From Paracoccaceae bacterium (GTDB lineage: Bacteria; Pseudomonadota; Alphaproteobacteria; Rhodobacterales; Rhodobacteraceae), in assembly GCA_014762635.1 (NCBI GenBank), contig JABURR010000094.1, positions 62,001 through 126,000 of the forward strand: a DNA stretch of 64,000 nt, read 5' to 3'. Position numbers and translations under genes: made by a program. Of the stretch, positions 1-9,531 are shown in pieces. Numbering within the stretch: position 1 is the stretch's first letter; each line of letters opens with the position of its first letter. The notes under the pieces are model-generated. The model saw only the letters and a list, made by a program, of their open reading frames with translations. It did not search any database and had not been told where the DNA came from.

Positions 1-308
1 CCGATCCGCGGGCGCGGTTTCATTGGGAAGACGCAACGCGATTCCGGTCTGCCGAGAAATTCGACACGGTGGTCATGAACCCGCCGTTCCATGTTGGCCG
101 GGCGGGCGATCCGGGCCTGGGGCGCGCCTTCATCGCGACCGCCGCCGCGATCCTGAAGCCCGCCGGAGAGCTATGGCTTGTGGCAAACCGCCATCTGCCT
201 TACGAAAAGCACATGGCAGAGCACTTCCGCGAGGTGCGGGAAATCAGCGGCGACAACCGCTTCAAGCTGCTCCACGCCGCACGCCCGCTGGCCCGCACGG
301 CCCGGTAG
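1..308 (+). CDS. rsmC: 16S rRNA (guanine-N2)-methyltransferase RsmC, C-terminal part
   Basis: The 5' end lies outside the window; the open frame runs from base 3 to the TAG at 306-308, about 101 residues. The visible part carries the NPPF motif of N2-guanine methyltransferases (MNPPFH) and the RsmC-like ending with LKPAGELWLVANRHLPYE and FKLLHA. RsmC methylates G1207 of 16S rRNA using S-adenosylmethionine. The next gene starts 31 bp downstream on the same strand. The RsmC assignment rests on the match of this C-terminal block to the family. Confidence 0.85.
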   Translation, partial: DPRARFHWEDATRFRSAEKFDTVVMNPPFHVGRAGDPGLGRAFIATAAAILKPAGELWLVANRHLPYEKHMAEHFREVREISGDNRFKLLHAARPLARTAR

Positions 309-339
309 AGCCCAGGTTCCCCCAACAGGATTCCCCAAG

Positions 340-1152
340 ATGACCTTCTCGATTTCCGGCAAGACAGCCATTGTGACCGGCGCCGCCAACGGTGTCGGGC
401 TGGCCATCGGACGCCATTTCGCCGAGCAGGGCGCCAACGTGGTCTTCGCCGACATGGACGAAGCCCGGCTGATCGCCGAAGTGGGCGAGGAAGCCGCGCG
501 GGAAGACAGCAACATCCGGTATTTCGCCGGAGATCTGCGCGAGAAGCTGACCATCGCCAACCTGCTGTCGACCACCATCGACGCGTTCGACCGGGTGGAT
601 ATCCTGGTGAATTCCAGCCGCCAGATGCGCGTGTCGGACCCGCTCAACCCCGATGACGATGCGGTCGAGGCGCTTCTGAGGCAAAACCTGATGACCAGCC
701 TGCGCATGACCCAGGTCGTGGCCAAGCGTATGATCGCCCAGGCCGAAGCGGATGGCGGCGCCGAGGGGCCGATCGGCTCGATCATCAACCTCTCGTCGAT
801 CGCGGCCCGGCGCACCCATGCGAATCTTTTGGCCTACTCGGTCTCGTCCGCGGCGCTTGACCAGATGACCCGGTCCATGGCGGTGGCGCTGGCGCCTCAA
901 AAGGTGCGGGTTAACGGCGTTGCCTTCGGCAGCGTGATGAGCGCCAGCCTGCAGGGCGCCTTGCTGGAAAACGAGGATTACCGGGACACGATCATCGAGA
1001 GTACGCCATTGGCCCGCATCGCCAGCCCGAGCGAGGTGGCCGAGGCGGCGCAGTTCCTTGCTTCGGACGGGGCCGGGTTCATGACCGGGCAAATCCTGAC
1101 GATCGACGGGGGCCGCACCCTGCTCGATGCGGTGGACACCCCGGCGCACTAG
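340..1152 (+). CDS. SDR-family protein lacking the catalytic lysine
   Basis: A 270-residue short-chain dehydrogenase/reductase. The ATG at 340 was chosen over the upstream in-frame start because the Rossmann fold begins here (TGAANGVG, residues 13-20) and AGGA lies about ten bases upstream. The C-terminal half has the usual GRTLLDAVD-type ending. The family's YxxxK catalytic motif reads Y166-S-V-S-S170, so the lysine is replaced by serine, and the NNAG segment reads NSSR (residues 91-94). Classical SDR catalysis needs that lysine, so this is probably a non-catalytic or altered family member. It follows rsmC and ends tail-to-tail with a lipoprotein gene, overlapping it by 4 bp. Confidence 0.85.
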   Translation: MTFSISGKTAIVTGAANGVGLAIGRHFAEQGANVVFADMDEARLIAEVGEEAAREDSNIRYFAGDLREKLTIANLLSTTIDAFDRVDILVNSSRQMRVSDPLNPDDDAVEALLRQNLMTSLRMTQVVAKRMIAQAEADGGAEGPIGSIINLSSIAARRTHANLLAYSVSSAALDQMTRSMAVALAPQKVRVNGVAFGSVMSASLQGALLENEDYRDTIIESTPLARIASPSEVAEAAQFLASDGAGFMTGQILTIDGGRTLLDAVDTPAH

Positions 1153-1526
1153 CCCTCGGGAAAGGCGCTCCGGCATTCGGCCACCGCGATGGCCGACCGC
1201 TGCTGCAATTCCGCGCGCTTGGCCAGAAGCTGGTTCAGCTTGCGCTGTTCGGCAGCCGGGTCGATGGCCTCGGGGATCTCGCGCCGCTCGGTGACCGGTT
1301 CGCTGCAGAAGGTGACGTTCCGGCTTGGCATCCCGCAGAAGGTGAAGCGCGTCCGCACAGTCGTTTCTTCGCGGATCGAATAGCCCCGCTCAAGGTTTTG
1401 CTGAGTCTCCGCGATAAGCTGGTCGACCACGCGCAGGTCCTCGGTCGCGGCGGTCTCACACCGCTCACGCGGGCTGGCGCAGCCGGACAGGACGACAAGG
1501 CAGGCAAGAACGAACGCATGGCGCAT
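1149..1526 (-). CDS. Small lipoprotein of unknown function
   Basis: 125 residues. The start at 1526 gives a clean lipoprotein signal peptide with a lipobox ending LSGC near residue 17; the longer in-frame start adds 21 unlikely residues. The mature part is charged and helical (EDLRVVDQLIAETQQNLERGYS, then ERREIPEAIDPAAEQRKLNQLLAKRAELQQR), so a short coiled coil is likely. Four or five cysteines occur in the mature part. I do not recognise a functional family. It shares 4 bp with the 3' end of the convergent SDR gene. Confidence 0.7.
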   Translation of the reverse strand: MRHAFVLACLVVLSGCASPRERCETAATEDLRVVDQLIAETQQNLERGYSIREETTVRTRFTFCGMPSRNVTFCSEPVTERREIPEAIDPAAEQRKLNQLLAKRAELQQRSAIAVAECRSAFPEG

Positions 1527-1566
1527 GGCAAGATCCCTGGAAACCTGAACACAGCCTAAGACGTGA

Positions 1567-1599
1567 AAACGCCCCGGCACAAGCGGCACCGGGGCGTTT
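1567..1599 (-). terminator. Intrinsic terminator downstream of thrS
   Basis: Perfect 11-bp inverted repeat, AAACGCCCCGG (1567-1577) and CCGGGGCGTTT (1589-1599), with an 11-nt loop. On the minus strand it is followed by TTTTCACG, which suits termination of thrS ending at 1623. Confidence 0.8.
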
Positions 1600-1622
1600 G
1601 AACGACTTGAGCGGTCCGGGGC

Positions 1623-3572
1623 CTAGCGCAGGTCGGGCGCGGTGGCCTCAAGGGTCAGGTCCGCCGCGATCTCGTCCAGAGACTTGGTCTCGGTGCGGTT
1701 CTCGCCCAATCGGCGGACCGAGACGGTGCGCTCCTCGACCTCGCGGTTGCCGATGGCCAGGATCACCGGGACCTTGCCCACCGAATGCTCGCGGACCTTG
1801 TAGTTGATCTTTTCGTTGCGGGTATCCGCCTCGGCGCGGATGCCCTTGGCACGCAGGGTCTCCACCACCTCGTTCACGTAGTCATCCGCGTCCGAGGTGA
1901 TCGACGCCACCACAACCTGCCGCGGCGCGAGCCAGAACGGCAGCTTGCCCGCGTGTTCCTCGATCAGGATACCGATGAACCGCTCGAACGAGCCCAGAAC
2001 CGCGCGGTGCAGCATGACCGGGCGATGTTTCGCGCCATCCTTGCCGATATAGGTGGCGTCCAGACGCTCGGGCAGGACGAAGTCCACCTGCAGCGTGCCG
2101 CATTGCCAGTCGCGCCCGATGGCGTCGGTCAGAACGAACTCCAGCTTCGGTCCGTAAAACGCGCCTTCGCCGGGGTTCAACTCGAACGACCAGCCCGCGG
2201 CCTCGGTCGCGGACTGGAGCGCGTGTTCGGCCCGATCCCACACATCGTCAGCCCCGGCACGCACGTCCGGCCGATCCGAGAACTTCACCTTGAAGCTGTC
2301 GAAGCCCAAGTCGCCGTAAACCTTGGAAAGGAACTCGATGAACCGCTTGGTCTCGGATTCGATCTGGCCTTCTTCGCAGAAGATATGCGCATCGTCCTGG
2401 GTAAAGCCGCGCACCCGCATGATCCCGTGCAGCGCGCCCGAGGGCTCATAGCGGTTGCAAGCGCCGAACTCGGCCATGCGCAGCGGCAGGTCGCGATAGG
2501 ACTTGAGGCCCTGGTTGAACACCTGCACGTGGCAGGGGCAGTTCATCGGCTTCAGCGCGTTGATCGCCTTTTCCCGGGCGTGTTCCTCGTCCACTTCGAC
2601 GATGAACATGTTTTCCTGGTATTTCTCCCAGTGGCCCGAGGCTTCCCAGAGCTTGCGATCCACCACCTGGGGCGTGTTCACCTCGACATAGCCGCCGCGT
2701 GTCTGCATCCGGCGCATGTAATCCTGCAGCGTTGTGTAGATCGACCATCCGTTCGGGTGCCAGAACACCTGGCCCGGCGCCTCTTCCTGCATGTGAAAGA
2801 GGTCCATCTCGCGGCCCAGCTTGCGGTGGTCGCGCTTGGCCGCTTCCTCGAGCATGTGCAGATGCGCCTTGAGGTCGTCGCGGTTCTTGAAGGCCACGCC
2901 ATAGATCCGCTGCAGCATCGGGCGCGAGCTGTCACCACGCCAGTAGGCGCCCGCCACGCTCATCAACTTGAACGCATCGGCAGGCACCTGGCCTGTGTGC
3001 TGGAGGTGCGGGCCACGGCAGAGGTCCTGCCAGTCGCCATGCCAGTACATGCGGATCGGCTGACCGTCATCGGGGATCGCCTGTACCAGCTCTACCTTGT
3101 AGTTCTCGCCGCTGGCCTCGTAATGGGCGATGGCACGGTCGCGGTCCCAGACCTCGGTCTTCACCGGGTCACGGGCGGCGATGATCTCGCGCATCTTCTT
3201 CTCGATGGCCCCCAGATCTTCGGGGGTGAAGGGCTCGGTGCGGTCGAAGTCGTAATACCAGCCGTTCTCGATCACCGGGCCGATGGTCACCTTCACATCG
3301 GGCCAGATCTCCTGCACGGCGCGGGCCATGATATGGGCGAGGTCGTGGCGGATCAGTTCCAACGCCTGCGCATCGTCCTGCATCGTGTGGATCGCGATCG
3401 AAGCGTCGCTGTCGATCGGCCACTGCAGATCCCAGTGCGCACCATCGACGGTGGCCGAGATCGCCTTCTTCTGCAGCGATTTCGAGATCGAGGCGGCAAC
3501 CTCGCCGGGCGTCACGCCCGCGTCGAACTCACGCGAATTGCCATCGGGGAATGTAAGGGAAATCTGGGCCAT
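1623..3572 (-). CDS. thrS: Threonyl-tRNA synthetase
   Basis: 649 residues, the usual bacterial length. The N-terminal TGS domain (about 1-62) is followed by the editing domain with its zinc-type motif (H76, H80, C185, H189). The class II catalytic core follows, with the zinc ligands C345 (MNCPCH) and H396 (DDAHIF), then the C-terminal anticodon-binding domain (about 545-640). It charges tRNA-Thr and removes mischarged serine in the cytoplasm. It appears monocistronic, with its own terminator downstream. About 200 bp separates its start from the divergent hydrolase gene. Confidence 0.98.
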   Translation of the reverse strand: MAQISLTFPDGNSREFDAGVTPGEVAASISKSLQKKAISATVDGAHWDLQWPIDSDASIAIHTMQDDAQALELIRHDLAHIMARAVQEIWPDVKVTIGPVIENGWYYDFDRTEPFTPEDLGAIEKKMREIIAARDPVKTEVWDRDRAIAHYEASGENYKVELVQAIPDDGQPIRMYWHGDWQDLCRGPHLQHTGQVPADAFKLMSVAGAYWRGDSSRPMLQRIYGVAFKNRDDLKAHLHMLEEAAKRDHRKLGREMDLFHMQEEAPGQVFWHPNGWSIYTTLQDYMRRMQTRGGYVEVNTPQVVDRKLWEASGHWEKYQENMFIVEVDEEHAREKAINALKPMNCPCHVQVFNQGLKSYRDLPLRMAEFGACNRYEPSGALHGIMRVRGFTQDDAHIFCEEGQIESETKRFIEFLSKVYGDLGFDSFKVKFSDRPDVRAGADDVWDRAEHALQSATEAAGWSFELNPGEGAFYGPKLEFVLTDAIGRDWQCGTLQVDFVLPERLDATYIGKDGAKHRPVMLHRAVLGSFERFIGILIEEHAGKLPFWLAPRQVVVASITSDADDYVNEVVETLRAKGIRAEADTRNEKINYKVREHSVGKVPVILAIGNREVEERTVSVRRLGENRTETKSLDEIAADLTLEATAPDLR

Positions 3573-3773
3573 CGGCCTTTCTCCTCGTCGGTTTGGCGCC
3601 CACGGAACGCCCGGTTGCGGGTATGTCGGCGGCAGAAATGGCCGGAGAGCCGCGCCGGGTCAAGCCGAAATCGCCGGAATTCCATGCTTGGTCCGGTGCT
3701 GGCACATGGTCCCGCGCCTTGCAATCCGGCCCCGCAGCGGCGAAACCCGGTCAGGACCAGAAACCGGGACGGG

Positions 3774-4529
3774 ATGATGACCGAACTTCTCAAGACGCCC
3801 TCGGGCCGCCGCATCGCCTTCAACCGCAGCCCCGGCGCAGGGCCGGGTGTGGTGTTCCTGGGCGGGTTCAAGTCCGACATGGAGGGCACGAAGGCCGTAC
3901 ATCTGGAAGCCTGGGCGCGGGCGCAGGGCCGGGCCTTCCTGCGGTTCGATTATTCCGGCCATGGTGAATCGTCCGAGGCCTTCACCGACGGCTGCATCGG
4001 TGACTGGGCCGAGGATGCCGAGGCCGCGATCACCAGCCTGACCGAAGGGCCGCAGATCCTCGTCGGCTCCAGCATGGGCGGGTGGATATCGCTGATCCTT
4101 GCCACCCGGATCCCCGACCGCATTGCCGGGATCGTCGGCATTGCCGCTGCCCCCGATTTCACCGAAGACAGCATGTGGGCCAATTTCACCGACCGGCAAA
4201 AGGCGGAACTGGCCGATACCGGGCAGGTGGCGCTGCCCTCGGACTACGGCGAGCCCTACATCATCACGCGAAGAATGATCGAGGATGGCCGCAATCACCT
4301 CGTCTTGCGCCAGCCCATGCCGCTGCCGTTCCCGGTGCGGCTCTTGCAGGGCACGGCGGATGCGGACGTGGAGCGCTCGGTCCCGCTGCGCATCCTCGAC
4401 CATGCCGAAGGCGCGGATATCCGGCTGACCCTTGTCAAAGGGGCGGATCACCGCTTCTCGACCCCCGAATGCCTGTGGCTGATCGAGAACAGCGTGGCCG
4501 AGGTTCTGGATATCGTCCTCAGCCGGTAA
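3774..4529 (+). CDS. Alpha/beta hydrolase
   Basis: 251 residues (250 if the second ATG at 3777 is used); GGGACGGG just upstream is a plausible ribosome site. An oxyanion-type loop (FLGGFKSDM) precedes the nucleophile elbow GSSMGG. The acid (GTADADV) and the histidine (KGADHRFS) complete a Ser-Asp-His triad. The sequence resembles small serine hydrolases of the ABHD10/acyl-glucuronidase type; the substrate is not known. It is divergent from thrS and is followed by a second, unrelated hydrolase on the same strand. Confidence 0.85.
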   Translation: MMTELLKTPSGRRIAFNRSPGAGPGVVFLGGFKSDMEGTKAVHLEAWARAQGRAFLRFDYSGHGESSEAFTDGCIGDWAEDAEAAITSLTEGPQILVGSSMGGWISLILATRIPDRIAGIVGIAAAPDFTEDSMWANFTDRQKAELADTGQVALPSDYGEPYIITRRMIEDGRNHLVLRQPMPLPFPVRLLQGTADADVERSVPLRILDHAEGADIRLTLVKGADHRFSTPECLWLIENSVAEVLDIVLSR

Positions 4530-4681
4530 CGGATTGAAGTTGCTGGCCCATGGGTCAGATGGGCGAAACCTCGCCGAGAGTGTCGCGCCGGGGACTCGGG
4601 GTCCGGGAATTGCGATCTGACAGGATTGACCGGGGGGCTGTGCATGGCAGTGTGAGGTCAAACGAGGCGACCGAGCAATTC

Positions 4682-5392
4682 ATGCGCGACCCACTGGTTC
4701 TTCTTCCGGCAATCTTGTGCGACGCGAGGCTTTTCCTCGCGCAGATCGCCATGTTTTCGGACCAGCGCCCGGTGATCTTCGCCCCCTTGGCCGAGGGTGA
4801 AACCATCGAGGAGATGGCCAAGGCCCTGCTGGAAAACCTGCCGCCGACATTCGCACTCGCCGGCATCGGCATGGGCGGCGTGGTTGCGATGGAGATCCTG
4901 CGCCGCGCCCCGGATCGCGTGACCCGCATCGCGCTCATGGACACCAATGCGCAGGCTGAGATGCCCAATGTCGCCGCCGAGCGGGAGTTGCTCATCGCCA
5001 AGGCCCGGGCCGGAAACCTCGCCGATGCGATCGGGACGGAGATGAAGGCAAGTTTCCTTGCCCAGGGACCGCACAAGGCGGAGATCCACCAGCTCGTCAT
5101 GGACATGGGAATGCGCCTCGGGGCCGAGACCTTCGTGCGCCACTCCCGGGCGATGATGCGCCGCCCGGACCAGCAGAAGACCCTCCGCACCGCGCGCGCG
5201 CCCGCGCTGGTGCTCTGCGGCGAAGAGGACCCGGTTTGCCCGGTGCGACGGCACGAATTCATCCAGACCCTGATGCCCGCCGCGACCCTGCGCGTCATCC
5301 CCGGCGCCGGGCACCTGCCGCCGCTGGAACAGCCCGAGGCGGTGAACCAGGCTTTCCGCGAGTGGCTCGACGCGCCGATGATCCTGAATTGA
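4682..5392 (+). CDS. Alpha/beta hydrolase
   Basis: 236 residues from the ATG at 4682; longer in-frame starts would add low-complexity residues not typical of the family. The fold begins at once with LVLLPAILCDARLF. The elbow, normally GxSxG, reads GIGMGG, with glycine replacing the nucleophile serine. Later triad positions look normal: D in GEEDPVCP and H in GAGHLPPLEQP. The enzyme may therefore use another nucleophile or be non-hydrolytic. No substrate can be inferred from the neighbours. Confidence 0.8.
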   Translation: MRDPLVLLPAILCDARLFLAQIAMFSDQRPVIFAPLAEGETIEEMAKALLENLPPTFALAGIGMGGVVAMEILRRAPDRVTRIALMDTNAQAEMPNVAAERELLIAKARAGNLADAIGTEMKASFLAQGPHKAEIHQLVMDMGMRLGAETFVRHSRAMMRRPDQQKTLRTARAPALVLCGEEDPVCPVRRHEFIQTLMPAATLRVIPGAGHLPPLEQPEAVNQAFREWLDAPMILN

Positions 5393-5452
5393 TCGCGCGG
5401 CCCTGGGGTGCCACAGTTGCCCCGCCAACCAAGCTGACCAAAGGGTGTCGCC

Positions 5453-6295
5453 ATGACCCAGCCGCCTGATGCCGATGCGCGCCGCGCCGTCGCGCCGGTG
5501 ATCTGCTACCCGACCGACACGCTCCCGGCGCCGGACATGGCGTTCTATGGCGCCGTCCGTGCGGGGCTGACCAAGGTAGGAGAAGTCACGGTCCCTGCGC
5601 GCGAGGCGCGCTGTGCCGAGATCCGCGCGGGGCAGGTCTTCCGCATCACCTCGGTCGAGGGGCCGCAGGTGGGCGATTTGAACCTGTGGAACCTTTCCGA
5701 CCTGTCCGAGCGGTTTTTCTCGGGCAAGACCAGGGCCTTGCACGGTACCCACGTCACCACCGGAGAGCGGCTCTGGAGCAGTTTTCCGCACCTGCGCCCG
5801 ATGGCCACGATCACCGCGGATACGCTGGGCTGGTACGGGATCGACGGGTTCGGGGGCTCGGTGCATGACGTGATCGGGACGCGCTGCGACCCCTATACCC
5901 ACAACCTTCTGAGCGGCGGGCAGTATCACCATTGCTGCCACTCGAACCTCACCCGGGCGCTGGCCGATCACCTTGGCATCCCGCGCGCCGAGGCCGAGCC
6001 GCATATCCATGACGTGCTCAACGTCTTCATGTGCACCGGTTTCACCCGGGACACGGGCCAGTACTTCATGAAGGCCAGCCCCGTAAGACCGGGAGATTAC
6101 CTGGAATTCTTCGCCGAGATCGACCTGCTGGCCTGCCTCAGCGCCTGCCCGGGTGGCGACTGTTCATCCGAGCATTCCAGCGACACGGCCGCCTGTCACC
6201 CCCTGCTGATCGAGGTCTTTGACCCCGCCCCCGGCAGCCTCGACGGCTGGTCCTCACCACCGCCCAACGGGTACGACCGCAGCCACGGTGCCTGA
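5453..6295 (+). CDS. DUF1989 / urea carboxylase-associated family protein
   Basis: 280 residues from ATG at 5453. The family signature is clear: RAGQVFRI, then GPQVGDLNLWN, the conserved HGTHVTTGERLWS block, and a cysteine/histidine-rich segment (GGQYHHCCHSNL) that could bind a metal. Members often sit beside urea carboxylase or allophanate hydrolase, but none is present here. Members of this fold include aminomethyltransferase-like and metal-binding proteins; the reaction is unknown to me. It ends 20 bp from the convergent thioesterase gene. Confidence 0.85.
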   Translation: MTQPPDADARRAVAPVICYPTDTLPAPDMAFYGAVRAGLTKVGEVTVPAREARCAEIRAGQVFRITSVEGPQVGDLNLWNLSDLSERFFSGKTRALHGTHVTTGERLWSSFPHLRPMATITADTLGWYGIDGFGGSVHDVIGTRCDPYTHNLLSGGQYHHCCHSNLTRALADHLGIPRAEAEPHIHDVLNVFMCTGFTRDTGQYFMKASPVRPGDYLEFFAEIDLLACLSACPGGDCSSEHSSDTAACHPLLIEVFDPAPGSLDGWSSPPPNGYDRSHGA

Positions 6296-6315
6296 CCTGA
6301 ACCCCCTCAATCCGC

Positions 6316-6726
6316 TCACCCACCCTTCCGATACCGAAACACACCCGTGCCGGTGGCGACGGTGAGGCCGGTTTCGTCCCGGATGATGCCTTCGGAGAAG
6401 AAGGTGGACTTGCCGCCCCCGGTGCGGCGGCCCTCGCCGATCAGGATCTCGCCCACGGGGCGCGACAGGAAGTTGGTGTTGAGCGAGAGCGTCATCGCCA
6501 GCACTTTCCGCTCGGGGTCGCCGGTGTAGCTGCCGGAAAAGCCCATCACCGTATCCAGAAGCACCGCGTAGATGCCGCCGTGGGGGATGCCGTAGCGGTT
6601 CATCAGTGGCGGGGTCAGGGGCAGTTCGAAGCGTGCGAAATCCTGTTCCCAGCCGGTGATGGTAAAGCCCAGATGCGCCTGCAGCGGATAGGGCGGCTCG
6701 ATCAAGTCAGGGTTCAGATCGGTCAT
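6316..6726 (-). CDS. PaaI-family hotdog thioesterase
   Basis: 136 residues with a single hotdog fold. The catalytic segment NRYGIPHGGIYAVLLDTVMG matches the PaaI type, with the general base in the HGG motif. It likely hydrolyses small acyl-CoA esters and may relieve CoA trapping during catabolism. Its start overlaps the stop of the IclR gene by 4 bp (ATGA), so both are probably translated from one transcript with the upstream thiolase and MaoC genes. Confidence 0.9.
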   Translation of the reverse strand: MTDLNPDLIEPPYPLQAHLGFTITGWEQDFARFELPLTPPLMNRYGIPHGGIYAVLLDTVMGFSGSYTGDPERKVLAMTLSLNTNFLSRPVGEILIGEGRRTGGGKSTFFSEGIIRDETGLTVATGTGVFRYRKGG

Positions 6727-7535
6727 GTGCGGGCTCCGTGATCCTGTTGGCTGAGCGCCTTGCCGGCCGCGATCAGACGGTCACCGTAATCCGCCATCAG
6801 CGCCTCGGGCGAGATCAGGAACGACGGGCCGCCGATGTTCATCGAATAAAGCCGATCGCCGTTGAGCGACCAGACCGGCACTGCGATGCCGTTCACTTCC
6901 TTGCGCCACGAGCCGAAGGAGGTGCAGTAGCCATGCTTGGCGTAGCTGGTCAGCGCCTCTTCCACGCTCTGGCGGATGCGGGTCTCTTCCTCGGGGCGTT
7001 CCTGGATCGCGAGATAGATCATGTGGGCGCGTTCCTCCTCGGACATGCCCGCAAGCGTGGCGCGGCCCATGGCGGAATGGAAAAGCGGCAGCCGCGCGCC
7101 CACGTTCATCGTCAGCGACACCGCCTGGGTCGAGCGGCGCACCGCCATGTAGACGATCTGCAGCCGGTGGCGTTCGCCCAGGGCGGCGGTCACATGGGGG
7201 TTCGGCCCTTCGCAGAGCTTGCGCATCTCTTCCTTGGCAAGCTCTCCGATCTCCATCCCCGAAAGCACACCATAGCCCAGCGCCAGCACCCCGGGGCCTA
7301 GGCGGTGGGTTCCGGTACGTTCGGAATGGACCAGGTAGCCCAGCTTGCGCAGCGTATAGGTCAGGCGGCTGACGGTGGGTTTCGGCAGGCCGGTGCGGGC
7401 CGCGATCTCCTGGTTGGTGAGCGTGGTCTCGTCGGGGCGGAAGCAGCGCAGAACCTCAAGCCCGCGCGCCAGGGCGGTCACGAAATTCCGGTCCTCGCCG
7501 GTTTCGAACTCATCGTCGTGCTTGTTCATCGCCAT
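6723..7535 (-). CDS. IclR-family transcriptional regulator
   Basis: 270 residues. The N-terminal winged helix (about 15-80) contains LTNQEIAARTGLPKPTVSRL and is followed by the C-terminal IclR effector domain with a conserved cysteine segment (YCTSFGSW). It lies inside the acyl-CoA catabolic operon, 58 bp after the thiolase gene, so the likely effector is an intermediate of that pathway. Palindromes in the divergent promoter at 9341-9478 are candidate operators. Confidence 0.9.
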   Translation of the reverse strand: MAMNKHDDEFETGEDRNFVTALARGLEVLRCFRPDETTLTNQEIAARTGLPKPTVSRLTYTLRKLGYLVHSERTGTHRLGPGVLALGYGVLSGMEIGELAKEEMRKLCEGPNPHVTAALGERHRLQIVYMAVRRSTQAVSLTMNVGARLPLFHSAMGRATLAGMSEEERAHMIYLAIQERPEEETRIRQSVEEALTSYAKHGYCTSFGSWRKEVNGIAVPVWSLNGDRLYSMNIGGPSFLISPEALMADYGDRLIAAGKALSQQDHGART

Positions 7536-7593
7536 AACTGGTCACCTCGCTATCCGGCCCGCCGGGGGGATTTCTGTCGGGTCGCAGAGTCCA

Positions 7594-8796
7594 TCACAAC
7601 ACCTCGAACAGCCCGGCCGCGCCCATGCCGCCGCCCACGCACATGGTGCAGACGACCCAGCGCGCGCCGCGGCGTTTGCCTTCGATCAGCGCGTGTCCCA
7701 CCATGCGCGCGCCCGACATGCCATAGGGATGCCCGATGGAAATCGCGCCGCCATCGACGTTGAGCAATTCGTCGGGGATGCCCAGCCGGTCGCGGCAGTA
7801 GAGAACCTGCACCGCGAAGGCCTCGTTCAACTCCCAAAGGCCGATGTCGTCCATCTTCAGCCCATGCCGTTCCAGCAGGCGCGGGACGGCGAAGACCGGG
7901 CCGATGCCCATTTCGTCAGGGGCGCAGCCCGCCACGGCCATGCCCGCGTAGCGGCCCAGCGGTTGCAGTCCGCGCCGTTCGGCCTCGCGCGCCTCCATCA
8001 GCACGGCGGCCGAGGCGCCGTCGGACAGCTGGCTGGCGTTGCCCGCGGTAATGAAGCGGCCCTCGGCGATGCGGAGGCCGTCCTTCTGAACGGGCTGGAG
8101 TTTCGCCAGGTCCTCAAGCGCCGTGCCGGGGCGGTTGCCTTCGTCTCGGGAAAGCGTCACTTCGCGGTCGCTGACCTCGCCGGTCTCGCGGTCCTTGACC
8201 TTCATGGTGGTGGTGATCGGCACGATTTCATCGTCGAAGCGCCCGGCTTGTTGCGCGGCGGCGGTGCGGGCCTGGGACTGGACGGCATAGGCGTCCTGCG
8301 CCTCGCGGCTGATGCCATAGCGGTCGGCCACCACCTCGGCGGTTTCCAGCATGGTCATGTAGATCTCGGGGCGACTGGCCACGAGGTCCGGGTCCTTGGC
8401 GCGGAAGGTGTTGCGGTGTTCGTTCTGCACCAGGCTGATCGATTCCACGCCGCCGCCCAGGGCAATCTCCATCCCGTCCGAGACGATCTGCTTTGCCGCC
8501 GTGGCGATGGCCATCATCCCGCTGGCGCATTGCCGGTCGAGCGACATGCCCGCGACTGTCTCGGGCAGGCCCGCGGCCAGCGCGGCCTGTCGCGCGATGT
8601 TGCCGCCGGTGCTGCCCTGTTGCAGCGCCGCGCCAAGGATCACGTCCTCGATCTCGCTACCCTCAAGGCCCGCGCGCTCTACCGCCGCGCCGATGGCATG
8701 GGCGGCAAGGCGCTGGCCCTGCGTGTCGTTGAACGCGCCGCGATAGGCCTTGCCGATGGGCGTGCGCGCGGTCGAAACGATGACGGCGTCTCTCAT
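7594..8796 (-). CDS. Acetyl-CoA C-acyltransferase (thiolase)
   Basis: 400 residues from ATG 8796, the normal start for the family ([17 protein letters not shown]). The upstream in-frame extension was rejected because it reads through the MaoC gene. The acylation cysteine ([10 protein letters not shown]), the NEAFA block, the histidine (GHPYGMSGA) and the second cysteine ([10 protein letters not shown]) are all present. It catalyses thiolytic cleavage of 3-ketoacyl-CoA or the reverse condensation. Its start overlaps the MaoC gene by 4 bp. With the MaoC and SDR genes it forms a hydration, oxidation and thiolysis set, the last steps of a beta-oxidation-like route. Confidence 0.93.
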   Translation of the reverse strand: MRDAVIVSTARTPIGKAYRGAFNDTQGQRLAAHAIGAAVERAGLEGSEIEDVILGAALQQGSTGGNIARQAALAAGLPETVAGMSLDRQCASGMMAIATAAKQIVSDGMEIALGGGVESISLVQNEHRNTFRAKDPDLVASRPEIYMTMLETAEVVADRYGISREAQDAYAVQSQARTAAAQQAGRFDDEIVPITTTMKVKDRETGEVSDREVTLSRDEGNRPGTALEDLAKLQPVQKDGLRIAEGRFITAGNASQLSDGASAAVLMEAREAERRGLQPLGRYAGMAVAGCAPDEMGIGPVFAVPRLLERHGLKMDDIGLWELNEAFAVQVLYCRDRLGIPDELLNVDGGAISIGHPYGMSGARMVGHALIEGKRRGARWVVCTMCVGGGMGAAGLFEVL

Positions 8797-9281
8797 GCCT
8801 TCTCTCCTTGTTGGGGGGCCGGTTCGAGGATCCTGAGTGTCAGCCAGTCCGCCACCAGCGCCGGGCGGTCCTGCCCTTCGATCTCCACAGTCACGTTCCA
8901 GCCCAGGGACAGTTCGCCGGGCCGCCGTTCCTCGCATCCGGTCAGGACGAAGCGCCCACGGACGCGGGTCCCTGAGGGCACCGGGCTCACGAAACGCATC
9001 CGGTCGAAGCCGTAGTTCACGCCCATGGCCGCGCCCTCGATCTCGGGCAGGGCCGTGCGCGCCAGTTCCGGCAGCAGCGAGAGGGTCAGGAAGCCGTGCG
9101 CGATGGTGCCGCCATAGGGGCTTTCGGCGGCGGCACGGGCCGGATCCACGTGGATGAATTGCCAGTCGCGGGTCACGTCGGCGAAGCCGTCGATCATCTT
9201 CTGATCCACGTTCAGCCAGTCCGACAGGCCGATCTCGGTTCCCTTGCGGGTCGCCAGTTCCTGGGGTGTTATCCTGTCCAT
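8793..9281 (-). CDS. MaoC-like enoyl-CoA hydratase
   Basis: 162 residues from ATG 9281. The hydratase 2 motif is present: D-W-Q-F-I-H followed by [16 protein letters not shown], giving the catalytic Asp and His of the hotdog fold. It is first in a minus-strand operon with thiolase, IclR and thioesterase, each joined by short overlaps or gaps. The predicted role is hydration of an enoyl-CoA before oxidation by the divergent SDR and cleavage by the thiolase. The native substrate is not evident. Confidence 0.9.
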   Translation of the reverse strand: MDRITPQELATRKGTEIGLSDWLNVDQKMIDGFADVTRDWQFIHVDPARAAAESPYGGTIAHGFLTLSLLPELARTALPEIEGAAMGVNYGFDRMRFVSPVPSGTRVRGRFVLTGCEERRPGELSLGWNVTVEIEGQDRPALVADWLTLRILEPAPQQGEKA

Positions 9282-9340
9282 CCGCCTTGCCCGGATTGCC
9301 CTTTGGCTGCCGCGGGGCGACAACCTCTCATTCCGTCACG

Positions 9341-9478
9341 GTTTTGCAATGCAAAACAAGATTTCGCAAGTCGCACAGGCGGGTTTCGGGCCACCGGCGC
9401 TGTTTTGACGCCATTTTTCCAACCAAAACGCCATTCCGCCGTGATTCTCCGCTCGCAGGTTTTCCGCATTGCAAAACC
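9341..9478. promoter_or_regulatory. Divergent promoter with candidate IclR operators
   Basis: The 250-bp region between the MaoC and SDR starts holds two related palindromes. One is GTTTTGCA-A-TGCAAAAC (9341-9357, perfect 8-bp arms). The other is GGTTTT-N9-AAAACC (9458-9478), whose core GCATTGCAAAAC equals 12 bases of the reverse complement of the first. Assignment to the IclR protein encoded at 6723-7535 is inference from context. Confidence 0.6.
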
Positions 9479-9531
9479 TCGTGCCGAAAATATACGATCC
9501 GCGCCAACAGGCGAGGATCAGGGAGAACGCC

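Noticed and set aside
1785-4529. 914-residue plus-strand open frame spanning thrS
   Set aside because: Its first part is antisense to thrS, which has all catalytic motifs; only the last 251 codons (3774-4529) are a real hydrolase gene.
7375-9015. 546-residue plus-strand open frame
   Set aside because: Antisense to the IclR, thiolase and MaoC genes, which have clear family motifs; typical of high-GC shadow frames.
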